From Gerris lacustris (taxonomy: Eukaryota > Arthropoda > Insecta > Hemiptera > Gerridae), in assembly GCA_951217055.1 (NCBI GenBank), contig OX578277.1, positions 65,628,388 to 65,692,387 of the forward strand: DNA of 64,000 bases. The letters are read 5' to 3'. Below, in pieces: positions 10,760 through 22,429 of this stretch. Made by a program: the position numbers and the translations under genes. Positions within the stretch are counted from its first letter, which is position 1; each line of letters opens with the position of its first letter. The notes under the pieces were generated by a model. It saw only the letters and a list, made by a program, of their open reading frames with translations. It was not told where the DNA came from and made no database searches.

Positions 10760-11411
10760 GAAAAAAATCGGTCCGAGACAATTCAGAAAAACCTTTTCAT
10801 ATACGAGTTCATAATTACGCAGGGTGGCTCCCCCACTCGTCTTTACAATCATAATCTTTAACAACTTCATGGTAATTTATTTTATCAATATTCAATTCAT
10901 ATTCATTGTTCATTGCAATACGCTCGCTTCAATGATAGAGCTACATGAGGCCTAGTATATTATTTAAAATGTGTTTACCAGGTGGTTGTTTACTTTTTGT
11001 TTTCGATTTTTAACAAAATTAGATTTATTTTCGTTAATATCTCGGAAAATATCATTAGATTCATATTTAAGTGGACTACATTTTTGAATTTTTTAATCAA
11101 TATAGCCGGAACCGTTTTCCGGAAATAATTTTTTTTTTCATAGTTTTTGGGGTTAAATGGCATTTTGGGCAATTTTTGGGCATAAATTCGTTTCTCAATT
11201 TCGTCTCGGGGAATGATTCTTTGAACATATATGCCAAATTTCGACAAAATCGGCCCAGTAGTTTAGGCTCCAGGCGTCTGCACAGACGACAGACTGACTT
11301 TTTTTAAAAAATAAAACACTTTTTTGGACTCAGGGGACCTCAAATCGTGTAAATCCATCAAAATCGAATTTTCGCGCTATCACAATACTTTCTCTTGATG
11401 TGAGAAAGTTA
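10760..11411 (-). repeat. REP1 copy D (no-B-box subfamily)
   Basis: The tail end (10760-10820) is followed by about 160 bp not shared with B-box copies, including TTGTTTTCGATTTTTAACAAA and AATATCTCGGAAAATATC. The standard REP1 body and head hairpin then run to 11411. The alternative interior resembles copies F, I and M, which defines a second subfamily. Confidence 0.75.
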
Positions 11412-12014
11412 AAATCGGTCTCAGACAACTCAGACAAACTTTTTCATGTACGAGTTCATAATTACTTAACCCAGTGATTTCCATTTATTAGTTTTCGTAC
11501 GTACTTTTAATTATTATTGAACATTTCATCAAAATTTATCATAAAAATAACTTCTCCTGGGTGGGGAATCGAACCCAGGCTCTCTCCCGCCGCGTTTTAA
11601 GCTACTTTCTCAGGAACTAGATTTTTCCCGGGAAAACGGCTTATATCGTTAGATTCGTATTTAAATGGTCTACACTTTAGAATTTTTTAATCTGAATCGT
11701 CGGAACCGTTTTCGAGAAATATTTTTGTTTTCATGTTTTTTTCAGAGTTTTTTGGGGAGTAGCGCCCCCAAATTTGGAGCTTAAATTTATTTCTCGATTT
11801 CGCCTCGGGGTATGATTTTTCTGAACATGTAGGCCAAATTTTGTCTAAAACGGCCCAGTAGTTTAGGGTTTAGGCTACAGGCGTCTACACAAACGATAGA
11901 CAGACATTTTTTAAAAACCACGTTTTTGGACGCAGGGGACCTCAAAACGTGTAAATCCATCAAAATCGAATTTTCGCGCTATCACCACACTTTCTATTTT
12001 TATGAGAAAATAAA
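11412..12014 (-). repeat. REP1 copy E (B-box subfamily), in tandem with D
   Basis: Begins GTTAAAATCGGTCTCAGAC directly after the head of copy D and runs to a decayed head hairpin (11985-12010). An intact B box (minus strand) lies at 11565-11575. It keeps the GGAAAAATCTAGTTCCTGAG and GGGGGCGCTAC blocks. Confidence 0.85.
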
Positions 12015-12027
12015 AATGGATAAAAAA

Positions 12028-12087
12028 ATTTCGTTCTTAAGAACGATGATATTGCTTTCGTTACCTTTGGTAAGTCCGGAAGCAAAA
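12028..12087 (-). repeat. REP2 head fragment
   Basis: Sixty bases matching only the REP2 hairpin end: TTCGTTCTTAAGAACGAT, then GTTACCTTTGGTAAG and GGAAGCAAAA. The rest of the element is missing. Confidence 0.7.
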
Positions 12088-13434
12088 ATCTTTTTATAAG
12101 CTCACTCATAATGAAGAAATACCCGCATTTTTTTTTTTTTTTTTTTTTTTTATAATGCTTTAAAATAAGTAAAAGATTGGGCTTTTATTTTTTTCAATTT
12201 AAAAGAATATTAAGACCTAAATAAAAAATTCTTCTATTTGTGCTTTCTTTAATTTGTCCCATATATTGTTTAATCTTCTGTTATTACTATGGGGCATTTA
12301 GGGTTATTTAATCCTTAATGACCCATAAAAAGATCAAAAGTATTTTCTTTTATTTTCTCTACGTGGTAATAATCTTATAATCATATATGTCACAGTTCAT
12401 AACTTTGAGTTTAGGTAATTTGTTTTTGTTTTAAACAAATACGAGATTTTTATTACTTTTATTTTTAATATTTATCTAAGTTTTTTTAAGTAAACGTCAT
12501 GTCTCATTGAATTTAATAATTTTATATAATCCTAATTGGCGTCCACAATTTTTTAATTTTTGAATTCTCGTGGAATAGCGTTTTTTACCTTTTTCCGTAT
12601 TGTACTTTTGTTAAATTTCCTTTTTCCCTTTCTCAATTAAACTAAAATTCGGCCATGTCAAATTAGAGTAGTGTATAGAAATACGCTATACATACTTTAC
12701 TTACTATACATTTTTTTTTTTTTTTTTTTTAGAAATATATTTAATTTGTTTTGCCTTTTTATTTAATTTAAATCAAATTCCGTTGTATGAATACTACCTA
12801 AGACTAATAAATGGGCTTTTTATTCAATTAGGAGTCATATTAATATATATATTTTCTAATATTAAAGATTTCAAATTACTAATTCCTGTTTTTCAAAGTC
12901 AATGCATTACGAATGATTTCAAACTAAACCCTTAATTAGAGGTTTTAAAAACACCTTTTTTGAGACATTATCGATTTGGTTCTAATAACACTAGAATAAT
13001 CAGGGGTCTTTTAGCTAGTGTAGGTCGTAGGTGCTGGACGAGAGAATTTATCCTGTATGATATACCGTTAACCCTCAGATTAATTTCTTCAAATTATTCA
13101 AAGACTTAAGTTGGAGCACTGGCAACTATCTTCCCCACAATCCGAAAGATTAGTGAGGAAATAAATATTTTATTTATTAGTCAAAATTCGTTATTTATAA
13201 AAATATCGTTATTATAAGCATTATAATTAAAACTGTTTGAACGACCTTTACCTGGACCATGTACCTATGGCTTTGTTGACCCTTATAAAAATCTGAAATT
13301 TAGGATAATTTCCTCTAAGTCTAAGATCCTTAACTTGATAAGCTGCTGGTGAAAAATTACAGCCATCTTCTAAAGTCACCAAAATATGTTATTTCATTAA
13401 TTTACATGATACACTTAATATAGATTGTGCATTT
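12088..13434. other. AT-rich non-coding stretch with T homopolymers
   Basis: T runs at about 12128-12150 and 12711-12731. No gene, inverted repeat or known family member was seen. Confidence 0.5.
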
Positions 13435-13838
13435 AAATAGTCTGTCAATTAGTGTGGCACATACTTACTCTCCTAATTAGCCATTCCTGGTCCAATATAA
13501 GTTTCATTCTTCTGCACACATTTGTTTCTCTTCCACATATGCATTTATTTACAGCTATATTTTCAAAAGTACTCATCTGATTTTTATGATATTTGGATGG
13601 TTTATAGATAACACCAGATTAATTTCAACCCCCTGCGCTCTTTAAATGTTGCTAAATTGATACTTAAATTCATGTAAAAAATCAAAACAATTTTGACAGA
13701 TTTTAAAAAAAAGGGGGGAAAATTAAATACATTTGACAATAATAATCATAATTTGATAATAATAATCATAATAAAATCATTACAGTATACGAAAGAGGAC
13801 GCGAAGAAGCTATGTGCCACTCTAATTGACAGACTATT
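13435..13838 (+). mobile_element. REP2 short form with both terminal inverted repeats
   Basis: The left end AAATAGTCTGTCAATTAGTG continues GTGGCACATA, and the right end is its reverse complement with one mismatch over about 29 bp. The interior keeps the REP2 second half (AGTACTCATCTGATTTTTAT, GGATGGTTTATAG, TCAACCCCCTGCGCTC, CAAAACAATTTTGACAGATT). It shows that REP2 is a terminal-inverted-repeat element and not a retroposon. It has no coding capacity. Confidence 0.8.
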
Positions 13839-13928
13839 TTCAAACATAATTTAAACATTAAAGCAAATATGGGCAAATATTGTTTAGAAGAAACTAATAT
13901 ACATGCATATTATAATATATATTTTTAC

Positions 13929-14969
13929 AGGGTGATTGGCGATGTACGTACAAAAATAAATAGGGTGATTCTAAACCTCATTGGCTACAAAAAACGTCAT
14001 ATAAACCATGGGTCTATTCTTTACCGTTCTCCCACAAGATAAAATTTGTTTTTTTTTTTCTTTGCTCATAAAACCACTTATTGCTCCAACAGTATAAAAG
14101 CTAAAACAATTTTTTTAGTTTGTTGTAATGCTCATAAAATTTCTTACAAGAAAAGTGTAATATTAATTACATGACAAAAAAAATATACCTTTTTCTTTTT
14201 CATTTAAAATTTTTTTTTTTTTTGCGGTTCCATAATATGGTAGAGAATAGAGCTTTAACTTGTCGAACTTAAGGAAAAACTTCCTATTTACTAACATTTC
14301 GATCAATATTAATATTATTACCCATTCATAAGGCGGAATTTTTAGTAAACATTGCTGAAAGTTAAAAAGAAACATATTTATTGTTGTTATTGATGACATG
14401 TAGGTGAGTATACTAAACCAATATTTCTTCTTTTAATATGCTTTTAATTATTTACTCACCTGTAAAGTCAACAATAGCAACAATAAACACGTTTCTTTTT
14501 TACTTTCAGCGAAGTTTACTAAAAACTCCGCCTTATGAATGTGTAGTAAAATTATACTGATCGAAACGTTAGTAAATAAGAAAAGTTTTTCCTGAAGTCC
14601 GACAAATTTAAGCTCGGTTCTCAACCAAGTTATGGAACCACAAAAAAAAAAAAAATATTTAATTAAAAAAAAAATTGTATAATTTTTTTTGTCATGTAAT
14701 TTAAAGGGTATCAATGTATCAAAATTAATATTACCCTTTTCTTGTAAGACATTTTGTCAGCTTTACAACGAAACCAAAAATTTTGTTTTAGCTTTTATAC
14801 TTTTAGAGCAATAAGTGTTTTTATGAGCAAAGGTATGCGATCTTTAAAAAAATCATAAATTTTGACATTGTGGGAAAACGGTTGAGAATAGACCCATGGA
14901 TTATATGACGTTTTTTGTAGGTTTAGAATCACCCTATTTATTTTTTTACATATATCGCCAATCACCCTG
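13929..14969. mobile_element. Large foldback element, possibly mariner-type
   Basis: About 1.04 kb forming a nearly complete palindrome centred near 14450. The ends are CAGGGTGATTGGCGAT and its reverse complement, and arm-to-arm similarity continues through GGGTGATTCTAAACCT, GGGTCTATTCT and CATTCATAAGGCGGA. The left flank gives TA directly before CAGGGTG. The right flank has AA where TA would be expected. CAGGGTG ends and a TA target suggest a mariner-type MITE, but the duplication is imperfect. Short open frames inside are arm shadows. Confidence 0.75.
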
Positions 14970-16655
14970 AATTTGGTGGTGATGAAAATTAAAAACGTTT
15001 TACACAACTTTGCTTGAGTTCTCTTACAAGTGTTTTGGTATAGGGTGCTTGTTTTAACTTTTGTCTCTATGTGCTCGCTATACGTCTACTAGGTCAGTTA
15101 ACAGTGACTATGACTATAATATGTATGTAAAAGCTGAATTCTCCTCTGAGCCTTGCAAACATTGCTCCATATATTTCGAAATAATCTCCCAAATTTCGCT
15201 CAGAATATTATATTCGTTTAAAGTTCATGGCATATTCACACTTTTTTTAATAGATCTTACTTTTTAATCTGAAAATGTTTCTTAAAATATTTTTCATAAG
15301 AATGCTTAGTAGCGTTAATTTGTATGCGTACATTATTATAATAAATATGTGTGTATTATTATGCTGGTGTATCCAGTTTACAACCTGGATACGGTTACAA
15401 ACCTAGTTGCAAACAGTTCCTAGGATAAAATCTACCTTTTCAAGCGGTCCCTTAAAGGGACAAAGGAAAGTGGTTACATAGTTTTAAAATTAGCTTATGG
15501 TGTTTGTATCATATTTTGTTTGCGACTATATGTTAGCTGAGAGAATTTTTTTTGCCTAACCGCGGTTGTACACCACACTTGTCTCAATATTATTTTTACT
15601 TTATTTATTGTGCCTGAGAAAATATTTAAAATATCTTTAATTTAACAGCTGATTCCCTACTCTATTTCGGGTTTTATATTAAATATTTGACTAAGGAATT
15701 ATATCGACCACTTTGTTGCAGTGTAAGAATGATTTCTGTTTAATAAATAGAAAAACGTCACACTAGCTGAATAATAAAATAATCTAAAAGTTCTAACAAT
15801 AAAAAAACATATCTAAACATTTTTTAAGTTCATATGTCTAAAGGTCCAATAGGTCGTACTATGGGATCTTAGATCATTGAATCCAGTTATAACCTATAAA
15901 TAATACCACTAAGTCAGCATAAAAAATTGATTAATATGAATTTATCTGAATCTTCTCTTGAAAGAAGAGAAAGAAATTAACATTTTCCAACTATGAGAAG
16001 ATAAAAAGGAGGTGTGTGAAGCTGGGTGCGGTATACAGAGAAGAAAGCTTGAAATGAGATGGTTGTAAAGAAATGCTTGTGTATCCATATAACGGTTCCC
16101 TGCCTCTACTCATTAACGGCTTCTAAAACTCTTTAGTTTGCTTCTTCTTTTCACCTTGATTCTTCTACATATATATTTATATGTATATACATACATATAA
16201 TATATAAGTTATAAAGAACTCCAACATTATCTATTTCCATTTCTAACTATTCTTTTTGTATATCTCTCCCTCCCTCCAAAATCTTTACATAGAGATTAAC
16301 TAAAGAAATATACATTTTTTTGTGTGGGTTCTTTTTTTTATAAATATATATCCCAGTTATATATAAATCTCAAACACATATTTGTATGTACATCTAAGAT
16401 GTGTATTTATTCCTTCCTGAAATTAATTATTTATGGCTACCTCAGTGATTTAATAATCTTTATTACTCAACGCCTAATAAAAAAAAAAAAAAAAAATGCG
16501 TTACTACACTCTTTGAATTCTTAAGATGAACATCCTTTTTCTTTTAATTTTACTAGCATAGTTTAAGTATCGAATGGAGTCCCAGAACGGCGAGATAATA
16601 TTCATTGATCGCATTGATATAGATGTATGAAGAGGGCGATAATACATCGTGCGTT
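14970..16655. other. AT-rich non-coding stretch
   Basis: A small hairpin, GTCCCTTAAAGGGAC, lies at about 15446-15460, and alternating AT/GT sequence at 16165-16210. No gene was recognised. Confidence 0.5.
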
Positions 16656-17799
16656 CACCGCCGGTTCTAGGGGCGGGCGAGCCGGGCAATGGCACGGGGC
16701 GCCAGGCGCCAAAGAATTTTTTTTTTGAAAATTTGAAAAAATACGAAAAGTATGAAAGTGTGAGACAGCGCCACAAATAAAATGAATTTACAAACTCCAT
16801 ACTCATCGGCAGCTGTCATACAGCTTCTTGTTACTCTATCCTATCTACTCTAATTTCTCTAATCCTTTTATAATTTATTGTTAAAGAGCCCTCTGTGCAG
16901 AATATTGATGCGTCTTCAGAGGAGTAGTAGTTTCAGAGGTGGTGGAATAAGACAATCTGATCTTATTATTATCTTGAAAGGTTCATCATATGCGCGGATA
17001 TAGGATCTTGGTCTTTAATGACAATAGCCGTTAGGGATATTATAATGGGAAAATGATTATAATGAGCATGATTCCAGTTTTTCGTCGAATGCCGCAAACA
17101 AAAATCGTCACTTTTTCGGTCTTTCACTGAACTAGAAACTGTTGCAGAAGATGGCTTTAGTATTCCAATTTATCTGTTTTTGTTGCAAACTTGTGATCCG
17201 TCTCCTAAGTCAAAATTAGATAGCTAAGGATTAAAAAACTAGCAACATGTTGGAGAATATTTTAAAAGTAACGAGACTTCTAATAGAAATTTTATTTCAT
17301 TTTGGAAGTGGCTTGATGCAGAAAAACCGCACTTTTTCTGGAATCGATGCTTAACAGTAACTAAATATAAATAAGGAATACCCAATACCCACACTGGAAG
17401 TCAGTGCTCGAACGACTTATAGCTATCGCCATTTATAAAAAAAAAAATACCTTGTCGTGATAGACTGATAACATTTTTGGGGTTTAGTCGAGCTATTGGG
17501 TGTTTGATTTAGTTAAGAGTGAATATTTGCGTCGAGTACGATCCAAAGAAACTCATATGATCATTATGGTGGAAAATAACATCCTCGACTGCACTCTTAA
17601 TGCCATATTTCTCTCGTAGATACTGCCATCGTCTCTATATAAGAGAATGAGGTAGCTCATTCTTTGGATATGACTGGTTTAATTTTTGCAATAGTGCAAA
17701 ACTTGTGCAGTCCAAAACCTAAATACGGGGGGGGGGGGGGGGGAGGAGGCGCAATATCCTTGTTTGCTCGGGGCGATATATAACCTAAAGCCGGCGCTA
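16656..17799. mobile_element. Degenerate hAT-like element
   Basis: The left end CACCGCCGGTTCTAGG and the right end (reverse complement TAGCGCCGGCTTTAGG) match at 12 of 16 bases and resemble CAGNGCCGG-type hAT termini. GC-rich subterminal sequence (GGGGCGGGCGAGCCGGGC; GCTCGGGGCGATATAT reversed) is present at both sides, against an AT-rich interior. No matching 8-bp duplication is visible. The interior has no intact frame, and no transposase motif was recognised. A G homopolymer lies at about 17727-17743. Confidence 0.45.
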
Positions 17800-18680
17800 A
17801 TAGTAATACAGTTCGTCCGAGATCAAAAAACGAAGCGTAAAAGAATTATATATGATTGTACCAAGAGTCAAAATGATTTTTTTAAATAATGTTATGTACC
17901 TGTACGTCAAATGCTTATTCTTAACCCTAAAACAACCTATGGTATAGTTGTTTACTTCCAGTGATTGAATACAAACAATCATATAGACGGTGCCCAGATA
18001 TATTTAGCTAAAGGATTACCTAATGCTATACTAGGGTCTTGTCTACGTCTACATCATTAACTTTAATTTCCATCTATTTATCAAAATATTATTTTTTTGA
18101 GTAAAATATTACTTCAAATTAAAATAACTTTTGATTATCATATTATATTTGGCCTGAAGACCGACTAAAAGATACACTTATTATATTAATTAAGGTCTTA
18201 TTTTAATTTTATTCATTACGTCTTTTTTTACTTCCATGAAAATGGAAGTATGTAGTATGTGATACCCTCCAAAACGTGATTCCGAGATCTCTGTGAAGGA
18301 GGGGTCTTACGAACCCGGGAATATCATTAAAATCCGTTTTATATACATATATGTCTATGCGTACGTATGTATGTGTACGCACCGTACTTGTACGTTTGTT
18401 TGGAACTTTAAGCCTTTATAACATCTAAAATCGCTTTAAGACATCGTATTGAGATACGGTTTGCGGAATTTTTTAGAACTTTTGTTGGAAAAACTGATGG
18501 CGCAAACCCGAACATCGTAGCTCACGATGTTTCGGAGCTACAGTCACTTAAGCACGAAATCGGTCTGTCGAAGATATCTTCAGTAGGCTTTATTTGATTT
18601 CAATTTCTTTTGGCGTACATATGTGTCTATATGGTAGATTGTACCTATACTTTTTGAGCGCACAATCAGACAAGCAGTTT
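17800..18680. other. Non-coding stretch with alternating TATGTA/CGTA runs
   Basis: A short hairpin ACTTCCAT-GAAA-ATGGAAGT lies at about 18231-18250, and a GTATGTATGTGTACGC-like tract at about 18358-18400. No gene was recognised. Confidence 0.45.
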
Positions 18681-18878
18681 AGGAGAAATTGGCATTTTAG
18701 TGGTTTTTATTAAAACAATTCTTTGGGGAATTGTGTCCGTCCAGTTGATCGTATCCAAACAATTCTTACGCAGCTTGTAGACTACTTTTGAATGAATATT
18801 AGCATGATTACCAAATATCGAGGAAAAGCACATATTGACACCACAACATTTCATGGAAGTCATGTGTGGGATTTCCAC
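18681..18878 (-). pseudogene. Possible Tc1/mariner transposase fragment
   Basis: A minus-strand frame of about 66 codons contains a stretch reading roughly IFGNHANIHSKVV, then NCLDTINW, then DTIPQ. This has the order and spacing of the Tc1/mariner catalytic region around the second aspartate (a DNA-x-H-x-SKVV helix followed by a W-P-x-Q-SPD loop), though the catalytic D and the PQSPD box are altered. Tc1/mariner enzymes are about 340 residues, so this would be a small decayed piece. No terminal repeats were found beside it. The resemblance is weak and could be chance. Confidence 0.25.
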
Positions 18879-20010
18879 ATCGGTACTTTTTTTTGTAAAT
18901 AAATGTTGAAGAATAATTATTCTCTATTATTTCTTTGGCAAACATATTAATGAAAAATCTGTCTTAATATTAAGTGAGAATTGTGACTAAAATTTGTGTG
19001 AATATGAATGACAAAACTAAAATTCTAGGCCACATTTCATTATTATTTAGTCTTTACTTCCCAAAAGTTGCTCATTATGGTTCTAAACATTGTGGCACAT
19101 AGATATATTAATCTTTTTTTTTAAAAGAAACAGGAAGATTATTTTCAATTATTTTTTAAACAACTCAATTTAACTATTCTTTGAGAACTGAAATGTTTAA
19201 TTAATTTTATTCATTTTTTTTCATGAATGATATTGCATGGTTTATACTAAATATTTACGTTGTTTTGTTAGGCCGTGTTTCTTCTTGCCTATTATTTCTA
19301 AATTCCTGAGACTTTGTTTCTGAGATTTGACCTTCTAGGATGTTAGTGCAATAAATAAATTGTACTTTATGTATCACTTTTTTTAGTAGTATGACACAAG
19401 AAGATTAAAACGCCCTGGATAAGTAAGAGATACTGTTGCCTTTTAGTCCGAGTGGAAAATCTCTGTTGCCAGAATTGCTTAACTTTTTAAATAAGAATAT
19501 TGTTTTGTTGTTGCTACATCTAAAAAAGGGATATCTCTAATCTTTTACTTATACAAGTAGGATCGAAACTCGAATTCTTAGTACGGATTCCTTTTTAAGG
19601 AAAGTTTAACTTGAACAAAACAGATGTTCTTCTTAGAGCATCTGTTTGCCTGCCTACGAAGGCTCCGATTGAATTTGAATGTGGCGTGACTACGCTCTTA
19701 CGCAGATATGAACTGAATAAGTCACAATAGCGAAGGGGAAGGGGGGGGGGCTGTAAACGTAGGCCTTTCTAGACCAAGTTTGTTTGTACTTGTAGTAAAT
19801 AAATTTCAAAGAGCAAAATTGACGTTGAGGTTACAAAAAAAAAGAATCAGTGAATTTTGGTAAACATATACATTTTAGCTGTTTCAATAAAACTCCCTCG
19901 TTTTCATCATATCTGGTTTTATTTTTAATGATATTACATATATTGATAATTAACTTAGGCTTTTGCTAGTTGCCTCGTAATGAATAACTTGGTTTTTCGT
20001 TTACTTGTAG
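18879..20010. other. AT-rich non-coding stretch
   Basis: A hairpin AACAGATG...CATCTGTT lies at about 19619-19648, and a G run at about 19741-19750. Nothing else was recognised. Confidence 0.45.
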
Positions 20011-20133
20011 TTGCTTCGAGTTAACATCTCGATACACCTCATCCCTGAAGTGACTTACTGTTGTGGAAGTGAAACACTGGACTTCAGACCTTTCGTGGCG
20101 CGGATTTCACCTGAAAACCAAATTTTATATTAA
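20011..20133 (+). pseudogene. Exon-like 40-codon open segment, similar to one at 31.4 kb
   Basis: After TTACTTGTAG, a plausible splice acceptor, a frame stays open for 40 codons and includes YCCGSETLDFRPFVARISPE. A frame at 31428-31608 reads FCSANETSDFKSLVYFLPQ in the same relative place. The shared pattern (ET-x-DF-[KR]) and similar underlying DNA (TGAAAC..CGGACTT) suggest both derive from one repeat or gene family. The function is unknown. The DNA is GC-richer than its surroundings. Confidence 0.25.
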
Positions 20134-20628
20134 TAATTAATACGTTTATGATTAAAGTGGTAACTATTTACCTTATTATAGCAAGATATATCGAATAGAT
20201 ATGTAAAGTGAATTATCAATATATCTAGTAATGATATTTAAAAACCTTACTGTATGTATATACCAAGATGTATATCGAATAGATGCGTGTTAAGTAAATG
20301 ATCAATTCGTCAGGTATTGATATGCTCATATAGTGATATTGTTGACGGCCGGTACTTAAAGAATGAAATAAGGATGAATATTATTGATAACATTCGTTTC
20401 GAATATTGTGTTAATTATCGTATATTTTGAATTACCAAAGGTTTTTAGTATAATTTATTTCTTGCTTAAGCTAAAGTTCTTAACGTTTGCCGAAAAATTC
20501 TAGTGTGTGAATGTAGTGAAGTCAGTTCACTTGTGAGTCTTTAGCTTTATTTTGGAGTGGGAAGGGGGAATCCCTGCTCCTTATTTAACCAAGAGTATTT
20601 AAACGCTTATAAAAGTTCTTCAGTTCTC

Positions 20629-20739
20629 ATGGTAGGGGTGGCCTCTACCAAATCGTCAAAGCCAAACAGGTCGTCCTTTGTCCGCTCCGCGGTCCAAGAC
20701 TTAAACATGGAGGCCATCAAGTTGTCACAGCTTTGCTAG
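20629..20739 (+). CDS. Short coding-like frame of unknown function
   Basis: An ATG frame of 36 codons (MVGVASTKSSKPNRSSFVRS, then about 16 more residues) lies in a locally GC-richer patch (20540-20760). It is followed directly by GTGGGT, which would suit a splice donor except that an in-frame TAG precedes it. It is serine- and basic-rich with no recognised domain. TATAAAAG at about 20610 is too close to the ATG to act as a normal TATA box for it. It may be a small exon or chance. Confidence 0.2.
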   Translation: MVGVASTKSSKPNRSSFVRSAVQDLNMEAIKLSQLC

Positions 20740-22429
20740 GTGGGTGAAGGTCCGTATCCCTACCAATCTTGATAGTTTTTGTAAATTTCTGTATTTACTA
20801 TAATCTTACTAATACCAATTTCTCTCTATCAATTGAATCTTATTTAATTTATAACAATCACCATTCTTCTTAATTCTTAATGTTGCTGTAAAGTCGCAAT
20901 TACACAGTATTTTGTTTCTTTGACTATTTCGTCCATTTAATATAACTTCATATATCGACGTATTCTATTGTATTCAGTTAGTTTAAAACACAATTTATTT
21001 TCCTTATATTACCTCACTTGTATTTTTTTTTAGTCATATTACAATTATTCTTTTCTTTTTTTAATATAGCCATAGCCCCAAACAAATTTAAGAGTAATAA
21101 ATATTTAATCTATTAAAACGTCTAATGTCTCGTTTGTATGAATTCATTTGTGATTATACAATGAAGGAATTAAATGAGTTATTCAAACATTTTAATTTTT
21201 TATAAATAAATACATGTTTATAATGTATAATAAGTTTAATTTGATATTTGAGAAGAGTGAAATCATGTAAGTTTGGAATACAAGAGGTGGGTGTCATAAC
21301 CAATCTACATAAAAATCTTGGTTTTCCGCCGAGGACCACGTTATGAACTCAAAAACGTCTGAGTCTGAACGTCTAAAGAGTCTGGGAACGAATCAATTTC
21401 TAAAAAATCGTTGAAGTCTGACGTTCAGCTTTACTATCAGTATGATCTTCACTTGTATGCTGTATGCTGTAGGGTTTTTGACCGTAATAATTATTTGAAG
21501 TATCTGGCTATAAATTAAACTTTTTTCAGTTCAGTGGCGATGCTTCCAGTTGATACCGGAAGCAAGATTATATGAGACCATTCAAAATAAGAGTTAACCA
21601 AATTAATAATTTGGTTAAAATCAAACATTAATAGGCAATCTTCATGTAACATTCCAAATTCATTTTTTTTTTAATTTAGTCTAATAAATAAAACTATATA
21701 TATCTAATTGATATCTTATACTTAGGACTATACGCGGTGCTTATTATGCGCGTATGTATTTTTGTTCTTCTAGCATTTTAATATTTTAATATATTTATCA
21801 TATTTTAATATTTCAAATTACCCCATACATTTTGAAATTACTTTAAATTAAAATGCGAATGACTGTAAAGACCAAGTTCCATATCTGAATTTAGCATTAG
21901 GTCTTCTTTTGATTTATTTTAAATGTATGATGTATTCCTGAATATTTTTTGTTGCGAGGAGAAGTGAGGGGGTGGGGGCGAGGTGAATGAAATGTAAGTT
22001 TGGGCAGCAAGAGAGGTAGGGGGGTCAATACCCCCTTGATGTTTCCTTTAGAGACAAAAATAATCAATTTAGGGGACCGTGTAACAAACACATTAATATT
22101 TAAGTTGGCCGAGAGGAGATTGATATAATAAAATAACTTTTTATTAGTGAAGTAAAGCTGAATTCTAGGTGAGATGTACCTATACATTATATATATTTTT
22201 TTGCAAGTAAAGTAAATTTACTTTCTCTTTATTGTATATTTATTTAAATGTAATCTACAGATTTTTTTTTTTCAAATACCTATTTCTGATTTTGATATTA
22301 GAGTGTTTGGTTTAAGTTTAGTTTAAGGTTTTCAGTGGTGCGATTTTATCATTTGTGAAGATACATATAGTAATATTAGAGTTTGTTGAAGTCGATATAG
22401 CGTAGTCATGGAGAGAAGTAAGCTGTGTG
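20740..22429. other. AT-rich non-coding stretch
   Basis: A G-rich patch lies at about 21958-22030. CAGTGGCGATGCTTCCAG at about 21535 resembles a hAT terminus without a partner. The rest is featureless. Confidence 0.45.
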
